In this document: one piece after another, positions 1-10,095 of the stretch | Layout: each line of letters opens with the position of its first letter | Position numbering within the stretch: the first letter of the stretch is position 1 | Origin: Diplosphaera chodatii | Lineage: Eukaryota > Chlorophyta > Trebouxiophyceae > Prasiolales > Stichococcaceae | DNA length: 64,000 nucleotides | Assembly (NCBI GenBank): GCA_032358165.1 | Contig: JAALGY010000049.1 | Span: forward strand, 248,001 to 312,000 | Reading direction: 5' to 3' | Notes under the pieces: generated by a model | The model's database searches: none | Seen by the model: the letters and a program-made list of their open reading frames with translations, nothing else | What the model was told of the DNA's origin: nothing | Program-made: the position numbers and the translations under genes

Positions 1-95
1 ACTATCCTCCTCGGGCACTACCTGGCACTCGCAGTCTGGCAAGTGAGACAGTGTGCCACCCTAAGCAGTGTGGACTACAGGGTGGGCTGGGCAAA

Positions 96-2861
96 ATGGC
101 CGGCGAGCGTGTGCATGAGGGCGCGGCCGGCACCGGGCCGTCCTCCAGCGAGGTGCGCTTCAGCCCACCAAACGTTGGGTTTCAGGGCCATGCTGTTTCG
201 GGTGCATCTGCATCGGCACAGCTGTATCCATCATTGGCAGTCGCCAGTCACCGGTCATATGCATTCACCTGGCTCTGTGCTGTGGAGAGGCAGCAGTGCG
301 GCCTCTTGTAGAGGCTGGTGCACCTGATCGCGGACTGTCGCGTGTCGATCTTGATGCTCAGCAGACTGCACAGGGGCGTGTGTGACAGCTGCTAGATGCC
401 ATTTGCAGGACAAAAAGGGTGGCGGCATCGCTGAGAAGCTGCAAAAGGTTATCGGCTTTGGCCCCGGCGACAGCATTGTAAAGGATAAGGTGACAGCTCA
501 CTGGGTCGAAATCAATGATGATGCAACATCACGTTCGTCAGCCCCTTATGTGCTGAGCACCTCATGCTGTTTGACCTGCGAACAAACAGCTGCATCGACA
601 GACCCTGCGACTGCATCTTACTTGCAAATTGTTTGCAATGGCACCAGCTGCAGTCTAGTGCTGAATGTGTGGCATGGGCTCTTGCTGCAGGACGACAAAA
701 GCACCGTGGTGGCAGGGGTGGATGTGACGAAGCAGCCCGGGACCGAGTACGGGTCTGACCGGCGCGGCACCGACACGCAGGTGTGGGAGCATCCTCATGT
801 CGACCTGAGCTGGGAAACAGAGTTGTCAGCAGCGTCCACTTGTGATCTGATAGGCTCCTGAAACCCTGGACTACAGTAGATGTGACGACAGGGCCCCCAC
901 TTGTGCCCGCCGCTTGCTGCAGGGTGAGGGTCTGGCGGACAAGTTCAAGAGCGCGGTGGGCCTCGGCCATGACCATGACCAGGTGTGTCGGCCACTTTCA
1001 GAGGCTGTTACTTATGTTCGCTTTCAGCGCTGCATGCCTGTGTGCACATCTGTGCACCTGTTTCAGTGCGTCTCAGATGTGGGCGTGGTGGCTGCTGCAG
1101 GGTGGCGCTGGCAGGACGGGTGAGCTGCGCACCGGCGGCTATGAGGTGGGGAAGCCTGCACTGAAGCTGCTGATTTTGTGGACAGAAGTCGGGCGCAGGG
1201 CAAGATGCATAGCTTCTCCAACATACTCCCTGGGGCCCGGAGTCTCCGGCTCGGAGACCAGTGAGGTACTGAACCGTCTGCAGCATTCGGTATCAGCATC
1301 TGACATGTCTTCTTGTGATGCCTGCTGCAGACGAGGGGCGATGTTGCGACGGCGCCGGGCGCTGCCCCGGGAGCCGCGTACACCACAGCCGGCTCCACGG
1401 CAAACACCGGCGCAATCGCAGCTGGCGGCAGCGGCTACGGCACCGCAGCATCCAAGGGCTACGGCGACGGCCAGACCGAGGAGCAGCGAAAGGTTCGGCG
1501 GCTTCTCTCCAGCACACGCTCATTCGGCCTGCAACACAGACATCTTGCCGTGCTCCGCAGCTGCCTGCCAGTGCAACTGATGGGAGCAGCACGTCCCATG
1601 TCAGCCAGCTGCAAAACCTGCACGTTTCATGACTACTGCGACCCGTTGCCGAGGGTGGCACTGAACATGCCCGCAGGGCGCGTCCTACCTGGCGGCTGGC
1701 GTGGCCGGCATCACCGGCGAGGGCGGCCGGGACACTGCTGGCGCCCCTGGCAGCGGCGGCACTGGCATTACTACCACCGAGACTGCCACAGGCACCGGTA
1801 CGGGTGGCATGACCCCAGGCGCAACCGCGACCGACGCAGGTGAACAGCTCACACCCCTTCTGGCTACAGTAGCTCAGGACATGGCACCTCCGTTAGGCAG
1901 TTGGCTGGTCCCAGCACACGTGCATTGCTCTCCTGTTCGTTCCACCCTCCGGCGTCACAACTTTGTGGCACTTCAGCGGGCAACAGGTGCACCGGCCAAG
2001 GTCCGTCAGCAGCGGGCTGTGCGCTGCACCCAGGATGGAACGACAGCAGCCTGCTGACCCTGCACAGCTGGCCGTGACTGATGCTGTGATGCATGCAGGC
2101 ATGATGCCGGACACCGGCATCACCACGAGCTTCACCTCGGCTGGCGATGTGGGCACCGGCGGCATGGGCTCCAGCGGCACCAGCGGCACAGGATACACTG
2201 AGAGTGGCATCGGCGGGGGCGTCGCCACGCTGCGCAAGGTGCACCCCGTTGGCGTGCTTGCTGCTTCAAAGTTCTATCCTGTTGATTTCTTCACAACATT
2301 GTAATGGTACAGTACGACGTGCCATCAGTCGGGCGGCAGCATGCCTGAGCGCTTACTGTGTACAAGCGTTGGAAACTGGAGCGACGCCGATTTCTGCAGG
2401 GTGGAGTGGACCGCCGGCATGGCGATGGGCAGCACGGCCCGACCGGCACGCTGCGCCACGGCACCCCCGACCCCCTGACCGTCGATGGCCAGCAGACTGG
2501 CACTGGCATGGGCATGGGCGCCGGCGTGGGCGCAGGTGCTTCCACTGAACACTATGCACCTGCACAGAAGTTCCGAGGGGTCGTCCTGCAGCTGCGGTGC
2601 ACTGTGCCCATGTGCTGCCCAGGATTCTATGCCTTTCAAAGTGAAGTCTGCAGCATTTTGGGGTACTTTGCGAATGACTGGGTTTGCGTCGGCGCAGGCG
2701 GCCCCGCCCCCGGCACCACAATCTCCGCCAAGGACCTGGCCTCGGACGCGACCAAGCGCGAGTGGGCTGCCGCCGAGAACGCGCCGCTGGCGGGGGACTC
2801 TGTCTCGGATGCGCGGCAGCCGCTGCCATCAACGGCAGGCACCGCAGGTGGGCGGTCTTGA
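96..2861 (+). CDS. LEA/dehydrin-like hydrophilic protein, 10 exons, about 365 aa
   Basis: Exons fit at 96-152, 409-489, 691-780, 923-982, 1101-1145, 1331-1492, 1677-1839, 2099-2238, 2400-2535 and 2698-2861, all with GT...AG borders and continuous phase. The product has no obvious signal peptide or membrane segment. Two short amphipathic lysine-containing stretches are seen early, GGGIAEKLQKVIGFGPGD in exon 2 and GEGLADKFKSAVGLGHDHDQ in exon 4, resembling dehydrin K-type segments without being canonical. The rest is rich in Gly, Thr, Ala and Ser with repeated GTGGM/GTGMGMG runs, as in late-embryogenesis-abundant and other stress-protective disordered proteins. A role in desiccation or osmotic protection is inferred from composition only. 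The ATG at 96 opens MAGERVHEGAAG; an earlier exon to the left is possible because the window starts just upstream. Exon phases are well supported; the family name is moderate confidence. Confidence 0.6.
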
Positions 2862-3358
2862 CAACCTGGTGCCGGCAAGGAAGTGTCGGGACGACACTTA
2901 GTCGGAGGGGGAGGAATGTGGCAGTTGTGGACCTTGTTGCATGCCTAGTCATGCATCTTAGGGTATATGACTCACAGGGTTTTGTCGCAGTCTGCTCTTG
3001 GCAATAGACTCGCACTCATTCGTTGTCCTAGTCACTTTGTAAAACCTCGTTGTGTCCAATCTCCTGCCTACAATCACTGAAATGACACATTGCATGTCCA
3101 CAGCATCGCTCTGAACTACAGTGCAAGTGCATCCCCGCCATCGTGAGTGATCTTACGACACGTATGGCTGCTGAGAGCACGTGCATGCTGCCGGACTCCA
3201 GAGTGACTGCTACCTTCAACCTGCTGTTTGCTTCCAAGTCGTGCTGCCCTTGAGTGTTCACACACCATGTGGCCCTGGGGTGTGATTCAGAACATATGCT
3301 AGTGCATCGAGAACCACCGTGTGACAGGGCCATCTGATGTGGTGCAGGCACAAGCACC
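2862..3358. other. Intergenic: LEA-like 3' end and C2 gene upstream region
   Basis: About 500 bp between two plus-strand genes. A TGTAA pentamer at 3038-3042, 177 nt after the stop, is a candidate poly(A) signal of the type used by many chlorophytes. I see no open coding exon or RNA gene here. Confidence 0.35.
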
Positions 3359-4814
3359 ATGGGCCAAGCAGGCACCATGGGTGACGAGGGCACGCTGCGC
3401 GTCAGCGGCATCCGCGCCAAGCTCGCCCGTGAGGAGGATCTGCTCGGCACAGTCACGCCTTACCTGGTGAGCCTGTCACGCAGCTCAGGAGCTAGCACGC
3501 CACACCACGATCTCTCACCTGCCCGCACATACCGTTTTCGCCTGTTTGGAGTGAGCCGAACAGCTCATGTTCATGTGCGCAGCTCATGCTGTATATCAGC
3601 GCCTCACTGCAGCTGGTCCAGGTGTCCATGTGACCAGCTGGACTTCTTGCTGTTCAAGACACCCATATCAGCAACTGCACGGCGTGCGCCCCTGAAATCA
3701 TAGAACTAAGTTATATTTAGTACAAATGATACAAAACCCTGGAACCACGCCCAGGTGTTTGAGGTGGGGCGCCACTCGGAGTCCACGCCCACGCAGAAGG
3801 CCGGCACCCGCGGCCAGGAGCTGCACTGGGACGATGAGCTGTGCATCGACCTGGACAGCGCCGGCCCCGACGCCGAGCTGCATGTGAGCCTGGCAGCACC
3901 CGGCTGGCGCTGAGTGTTTTAGGGTTTGGGGTAGTGCCGGCGCTGCGTCCCCCAATGTTTGCCACCCAGACCGTGACAAACCCGTCAAGTCACTGCAACA
4001 TGGCCTTGTACGCCGCACACAGCCGCCTTGAAGGGCTGGAGCGTGCCCGGCCATCGGTAGTAACCAGTAGCACTGACTCCAGCATCAGCCTGCTGCCTTG
4101 ATGCTGCTGCTGCTCACCGTTGCCCCACGCCGGCCCCGCAGATCACCGCATTCGACAAGAAGAAGATGATGATTCCGGACTCGAAGATGGGCGAGGCGCG
4201 GGCGCGGCTGTCGCAGCTGCCCAGGGGCCGCAACGCTCGGCTAAACCTCATCCACATGCGCACCTTCGGCAACATCGCGGGCCACGTGGACTTCACGCTG
4301 AGCGGCGGCGGCGCTGGCGGCGAGGGCGCCGGCAACGACAGTGAGTGATGCCCTGAACCTGTACCCCCAGATTTAGCCGCACTGTAGGGTGCATGTCTCA
4401 GTCCAGGTGTAAGCGCGCCAGCAGACGCATCTGAGGGCGGCAACGCCCTTGTTGTTTTCGGTATGAGGGTGCTGCCAGCTTGGACTGGACAGTCAGGAAG
4501 GACTGGACAGTCAGGAAGGACTGGCCTTCAGGGTGCTCTATTGCACTCGGTCTGGTTCATCAGCACTCATGTACCACGTGCACAACACAGTTCGACAGGG
4601 GATGCTGCCATTCGCCCATGGGTCATGTGGATCCCAGGAACTCAAACATGATTGTGCAGTTTTGAGTTCAACCCCTGGTCTGCAACTTTCCCATGTTCTT
4701 CCTGCAGCTGGCATGGTGGAGGGCACGCCGGGCCTGGCCCCAATTGCGCACGAGCGGATGGCTGCACGGGGCGGTGCCGGCGGCGGGACGGAAGGGGGCA
4801 AGGAGAGCTTCTGA
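3359..4814 (+). CDS. Small C2-domain protein (SRC2-like), 4 exons, 180 aa
   Basis: Exons 3359-3466, 3755-3883, 4142-4340 and 4708-4814 splice in phase. Nearly the whole protein is one C2 domain, residues about 10-110. LRVSGIRAKL forms the first strand, DLLGTVTPYLVFEV corresponds to the usual D.xG.SDPYV loop, LHWDDELCIDL to the second loop, and ITAFDKKKMMIPDSKMGEAR to the third. Several canonical calcium ligands are altered: SDPY has become TVTPY, and the third loop keeps only some acidic residues. Calcium-independent lipid or protein binding is therefore possible. The C-terminus is Gly-rich and short. SRC2-like single-C2 proteins in plants are peripheral membrane proteins linked to stress signalling. 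An upstream start cannot be excluded, but this ATG has no competing in-frame exon that I can support. Confidence 0.75.
4483..4524. repeat. 18-bp tandem repeat in intron 3 of the C2 gene
   Basis: The unit GACTGGACAGTCAGGAAG occurs at 4483-4500 and 4501-4518 without mismatch, followed by a partial third copy starting GACTGG. It lies in the last intron of the C2-domain gene. Confidence 0.85.
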
Positions 4815-6054
4815 GCTGAGTGGGCTGGGGAGCAGGAAGCAAGGCGTGGGCAGCTGGGCTCTTGTCCCACTGTTGCGGGCAGGCGCACACCACTTGGTCT
4901 TGAGTGCTGCAGCAAGAACGTGTAGCATCGAATGATGTTTTGCGGTCAAATGATGGACCTGGGGTGCAGTTTGAGCATGTGGTGAAGCATTGCAGCAGGA
5001 CTACACAACCAGCAAGCTTTGGGTGCACCGTATGTTGGCATTGCATACCCTGTTTATGTGTGCAGTAGCACAACAGAGGTAGAGGTTAAGCAGCAGGACG
5101 CAGACGCCATGGTGTGCCTGCAAATGCCACAGCATCCACCTACATGCAGCACAAATTGCAGACTGCAAATGCCAGGTATTGACGCTGCAGGGTGGACGCG
5201 GGTGTTGCTAGGGGTAGTTAAAGAACTTTCTTTAACTACCCCTAGTGTTGCTGCATGCGGATCCCCACGTGCGTGCAGCTGCCACGCTGGCGCACATCTG
5301 CGCGCGCAGACACTCCGACAGCACTTTGGTTGCACGTTCTGCACTCATATGCGCAGCGTGAGGACTGACGGTCTGAGCAGGGCGCGTGTGGCTTACTGAT
5401 GAGCTGTTGATCAGAAACGCGCCTGTACTCAGCAGGCAGGCAGCTGAGTAGTCGTTCCTCAGCGGGCTTTCACTTCGCAGCTTCGACCCAGCACAAAGCG
5501 TTAGGTTTGCACCAGCAAAACTTCTACGAGGTGATCAGGAGCAGATCCTCCTGAAGGTGGGCAGCACAGCCGCGCACAACATGCGTTGCATGTCCAAATG
5601 ATGTGACGCAGGACGCAGCAGCAGGCTGCAGATCCACCGTCCCGCGCTGTATGCTGATACGCATCCCACAGGGGCGCCTTGGGCCTGATGGCTTCAGCGG
5701 ACTGCAGCGCGCAACGCGCTGGAGCCAGCTGCGTGTTGCTGGGCGGCGCACGCCGACCGCCTGCATGGCCGCACGGGCCGCGACACCCGCCACAAGAGGC
5801 ACACGCCTCTTCAGCAGTGCGTTCTCACTCACCGATCCTGGTGGCAAGTGTTCGTGTCATACCTCACCGAGGCTGCAGCGGTCAGGCGTGCCAAGGCCCG
5901 CAGCCGTCTGGGCACCTGATGGTCATGCAGGGCGCACTTGCCACCCCTGCGGAAGCCAATCATCTGGTGTAGGGCTCTTTCAAACTGCTTGATGTGGAAT
6001 ATGTTCTAAGGCTGACGCCGCTGTGTGGAAAAAACATATCTGCACTTGCTGCAG
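4815..6054. other. Intergenic / possible 5' region of KH gene
   Basis: No exon with recognisable homology was found over 1.2 kb. The stretch holds a perfect palindrome at 5208-5245. Because the ATG of the KH gene is immediately preceded by CTGCAG, a 5' non-coding or short coding exon could lie in 5600-6000, where frames stay open, but I cannot support one. Confidence 0.3.
5208..5245. repeat. Perfect 38-bp palindrome flanked by TGTTG direct repeats
   Basis: Two 18-bp arms (left arm CTAGGGGTAGTTAAAGAA, right arm its exact reverse complement) are separated by only 2 nt. The pentamer TGTTG stands directly on both sides, at 5203-5207 and 5246-5250. The arrangement of an inverted repeat within a short direct repeat is that of a minute transposon remnant, but a structured RNA or cruciform site is also possible. 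Confidence 0.8.
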
Positions 6055-9000
6055 ATGGCAGCAACACAGGTATGGCGGCCCAGTGGCGGCAGTGCTCTCC
6101 TGCCAATCCATGCTTACTCGCAGCCAGGGGTGCCACACCCACCCTGCAGCCGGCTGCGGCCGCGACCGCCCCTGCAGCCGCCGCTGCTAGGCAGCCAGCC
6201 GCAGCTGGCGCCGCCACAGATGCACCCGCTCCAGATGGCTTCCGGCAACCACCCGCCACCCCACCAGCCACGCCCGCCGCTGCACACCCACGCACCGCAG
6301 CCTGCCGCACGCAGCTGTGCTCCAGCGAAGCCGCCGCCCCCGCCGCCGGTGCCGGCGCCAATGCAGCCGCCGCCACAGGCAGCAGCGCCGCCCCACATGC
6401 ACCAGCAGCAGCCGCGGCCGCCGCCGCAGAGTGCCTGCACAGCAGGCAGCAGCCGGACGCCGCCGCTGCCGCCGAGTGCTGCAGGGCTGCAGCCGGCGCT
6501 GCCCATCACGGGGCCGAAGGTGCCGATGGCGGCTGCCAAGGCTGTAGCCGAGGCAGACGCTGCGAGGGCGGGCACCCTGCTGCGTATGCTGTGCCCCGTC
6601 TCACATGCCGGAGGCGTCATCGGCAAGGTGCGTGGGAGAATACTTGTGTATAGCCATGCGCTGTGGCTTCTCTTGCGGCATCAGCCGGCAAGGCTTCACG
6701 CGTGCAGCGGAACGCCGCGCCCAGATGTTGATGTCCCGTGGATCCTCCCTTCATCACCTTGACTACCCTTCCAGCATATCATGGTGCGAATGACACGACG
6801 CCGTTCTGTCTGTCGCTGCAGGGTGGGGGCATCATCAGCCAGGTGCGGGAGCGAACGGGCGCCAAGGTGCACCTGTGCGATGCGGAGCCGGGTCGCAGGG
6901 ACCGCGTCATCACCATCTCCCTCATCGACGGCGGCAGGTGCGCCACAGCCGTGGCGACGCTGAGATAGACTGTTGTGGCACCTGCCGACAGACGCATTTG
7001 GCGCCATCAAAGTCAGCTCATGTAAAAGAGCATGGCCCGGGCCCAGGTGGTTGGGGGACACTATGGCACTGGTACCGAGCGCACTGTGTGGGACATGTGT
7101 TGGCTTTGCATGATGAGCTATCCGGATCCTTGGAGCCATGCTGTGTGCAGCATGACTAGCAGCCTGCAGGACTTTTGCAGGCGTGCAGATGATTCGAGGG
7201 GAGCTGAATGACCCACTGGGGGGCGTGGAACCAGCGTTCATGCCGCTTTCACTGCAGGTCAGGGGACGGGCACAGGTCAGCAGAAAATGCGGCCGCCTCA
7301 ATGCACGCCTGCATTGCTGCGTCTGACCGCCAGATCGTGCAGGACGCAATGGCAAAGGCGCCAGGCAGCGGCGGCCGCTGCCATAAGCAACAGCAGCAGA
7401 TGGCGCGCCTGCTGCTGGATGCCGGCCAGGTGCATCTGCTGTTCACGGTGTCAAACTCCTGCGTGGCAGTGCTGGCCAACATCAGATGACTGAAGCTGCA
7501 CCGCACCACTGGCTGGTATGTTTCTCACAAAATGGAGATGCCCCTGGGCTGCACTCTATCTGAATCTGTGATCTTATTCGCAACACTTCATCGTGACCGA
7601 TGTACAGGAACGAACTGTAACGAGGGCTGCTCACAATTCAGGTTTTTGATAAGCCTTGCAGCCAGATGTGCTCAACATCACAATGCTCACTCGCAGGCGG
7701 CGGTGCTGCGGGAGCAGGCGGCATCGCTGACTGCACCCTACCCCTGGGCCGCCTGCAGCTTTGAGATTGCCCCCACCAGCGCTTCGACGCTCGGCCAGTC
7801 CACAGATGCCATTGCAGAGGTGAGGCGCATTGGTGGGCCTGACTCCGGTATGCTATGCTTGGTTGGCCATCAGCGTATATCATGCTGGTTACATGGAGCG
7901 GCGGATATATCTATATCTATGTATAATGTGTGCCCGCCTGCAAGCAGCAGCATACCGAGTCACCATTCTGCCAAATTTGGTCGACCTTCTTGGAGATAAT
8001 GTATGTAGTTCTATGGTAGCTTGAGCTGACGTGTGTGAGCACACTGCAGGTTCGGGCGGCGTACGAGATCGTGCAGAAGGTGCTGCGCGGGTGCGTGCGG
8101 GCGCTGCAGGGGACGCTCGGGGACCGCAGCCCCGGCCCTGGGGCGAAACCCGAGCCGTCCCACCCCGCGGCGCTGGACCGGCCGCCAAAGGCCGCCAGGG
8201 CGCCAGACCCCGGGAGCCGGGAGCTCAGTGCCGGGGGAGCCACTACAGGGCAGCGGAACGTGCGCCGCAGGCTGAGCTTTGACAGCGGCGGCGCAGCCCC
8301 CGGCCCTGCCCATCGTGCACAGACGCCGCCGATAGGGCAGGCCTTCCGCGGTGCGGCTGACAGCGGTGGGCCGCCTGAACACCAGGCGCAGCGGCTGCCG
8401 CTGCCAGTGCCACGGCCGCCACAAGGCCGGCCGGTGCCCTACGACCCCTTCTGCGCCGGGCAGCCCATGCCACCGACACACGTGGGCCCGGCGCCGCCAC
8501 CGCCCATCAGGCCGCAGCCACAGCAGCTGGCGCGACGGCCACTACTGGTGCAGCAGCAGCAGCAGCCGCTGCCGTCGCAGCAGCGGCCGCAGGTCCCGCT
8601 GGCATCCCGGCCGCCACCGCGACCGGCGCTGCCACCACGCCCTCCCATTGCGAGAGGCCTGCAGCCGCCGCCGCCGTCGCTCGCTGGGGTGCCCCAAGCA
8701 GCAATTCTCCGCAGTGCTGGGGGCCGACCCCGGCAGGCGCCACCACCGGCTGGCCACGGGGTCGGCCGCCTCCCGCTTGCAACAGCTGCAGCCCCGGCCG
8801 TGAACCTCCGACTGTTATCCAGCCACAGGCCACCGCGGCCACCGCCGCCGCCACAGCAGCAGCCGCTGCCACCGCCGCAGCAGCACCCCCTGCATCTGAG
8901 GTTGCCAGCGCCCCGGCCGCCGCGACCGCCGCCACCACCGCCAACGGTTAGGCTTGATGGCCACATCCCGCCGCCGCTGCCCCCTCACGGCCTGGCTGCC

Positions 9001-9153
9001 GAGGTCGCAAACAACGCCTGCGGGCAAGGCGTGCTGAAGGGCCCGCCCACAGCACGGTGCGCTGCATGGCAGCCCGCAGACTCTGCCTGGTGTGCAGCTA
9101 CTGTTTGTTGTCACAATGAACCACAAATGTACCGAGCTGCATTCGGGCTGTAG
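6055..9153 (+). CDS. KH-domain RNA-binding protein (RCF3/HEN4-like), 5 exons, about 689 aa
   Basis: Exons 6055-6627, 6822-6937, 7276-7429, 7697-7819 and 8050-9153 join in phase. The N-terminal 175 residues are Pro/Gln/Ala-rich. KH1 begins near residue 178 with LLRMLCPVSHAGGVIGK and continues across the intron with GGGIISQVRERTGAKVHLCD; this is the hallmark of plant RCF3/HEN4-type KH proteins and includes an intact GKGG loop at residues 190-193. A second KH-like segment, MARLLLDAGQ then AAVLREQAASL and later AAYEIVQKVL, lacks a GxxG loop. The last exon encodes about 330 residues of Pro/Gln/Arg low-complexity tail. Relatives act in nuclear pre-mRNA processing; that role is inferred. The ATG at 6055 follows CTGCAG and might be internal to an exon, so an upstream start is possible. 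Confidence 0.78.
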
Positions 9154-10095
9154 ACCCCTCGCATTTCTCCCATTAGCAGCATGTCTTGCTGACACGAGCA
9201 GGCTGCACGGTGAAGTCCCATCTTCTATATATCTGCAGTAGCTTTCATCATTGTAAACCGTCTATGTCCCTTAGCAGGTGGCAGCCACCAATGCCCAGCC
9301 ACCCTCCACCGCCCCATGGTGCCTACCCAACAGCAAGCTGCCCTGTGCAGCAGTGGCAAATGAAATAGACACGATGAGACAGAGACTGCACGAGCTCAGC
9401 AAACCGATCTCTGGTCATACTCCATGAACCCACAGAATGAGCACCGTATCAATCAGTTACAGTACTGTTGAAACTGGTAGGACCGACACTTGCATGTGCC
9501 CTCACGTCTGCATTTCCAAGCCAAAACTTGCTAATGCATCTAAATGCGCACTGTGCATTGGTTGCACCAGATGATCAGGTTGCTGTGCACACTGGATGGG
9601 CGTTTCATGTCATGTCATGTGCCCTCTGAAGTTGTTCAGCAGTCGACTTGCAACATTGTTGCTCTTTCACATCAGGTTTCAAAGGCGCATAGGCCAACAG
9701 CAGAACGTGTTTGGGATGGTTCAGCTCCAGTTTAATGCAACCCCATAAACATCTGCCCCGGCAAACTAGTACACATGTAGCAGAAACCACACTGATATTG
9801 TGATGAAAGAATATGAGGAACGCTGCAGGTACTTGCCTCCATATGTAGCAGCGACTCCCTAAATGACCGATGAACACAGGAACCCCCAAAACCGTTCCCC
9901 AATGGAGTGCATACACATGCAGGACTGCAGCAGCGTTATGGTGTATGACTGCTTTGTCACAATTCAAACTGAGTCTATCACCAACTTGGGCACGCCCATC
10001 CTCAGTTCAGCTGACCCTGTGCGTGTACCACGGTGGCCGCCCGCCATCTCATGGCCATCAGCACCTGCGGTGAGCTGTCAGCTCACAGTGTGTGC
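9154..10095. other. Convergent intergenic region, KH gene and acid phosphatase 3' ends
   Basis: About 940 bp between two converging genes. A TGTAA motif at 9252-9256, 99 nt after the KH stop, is a plausible poly(A) signal. Composition is less GC-rich than the exons. No coding exon or RNA gene is evident. Confidence 0.4.

Noticed and set aside
5524..5992. Overlapping open frames on both strands upstream of the KH gene
   Set aside because: Neither shows family resemblance or convincing splice-phase links; possible 5' exon only.
8439..8966. Long Gly/Cys-rich minus-strand frame opposite the KH gene tail
   Set aside because: It is the antisense shadow of Pro/Gln codons in the last KH-gene exon.
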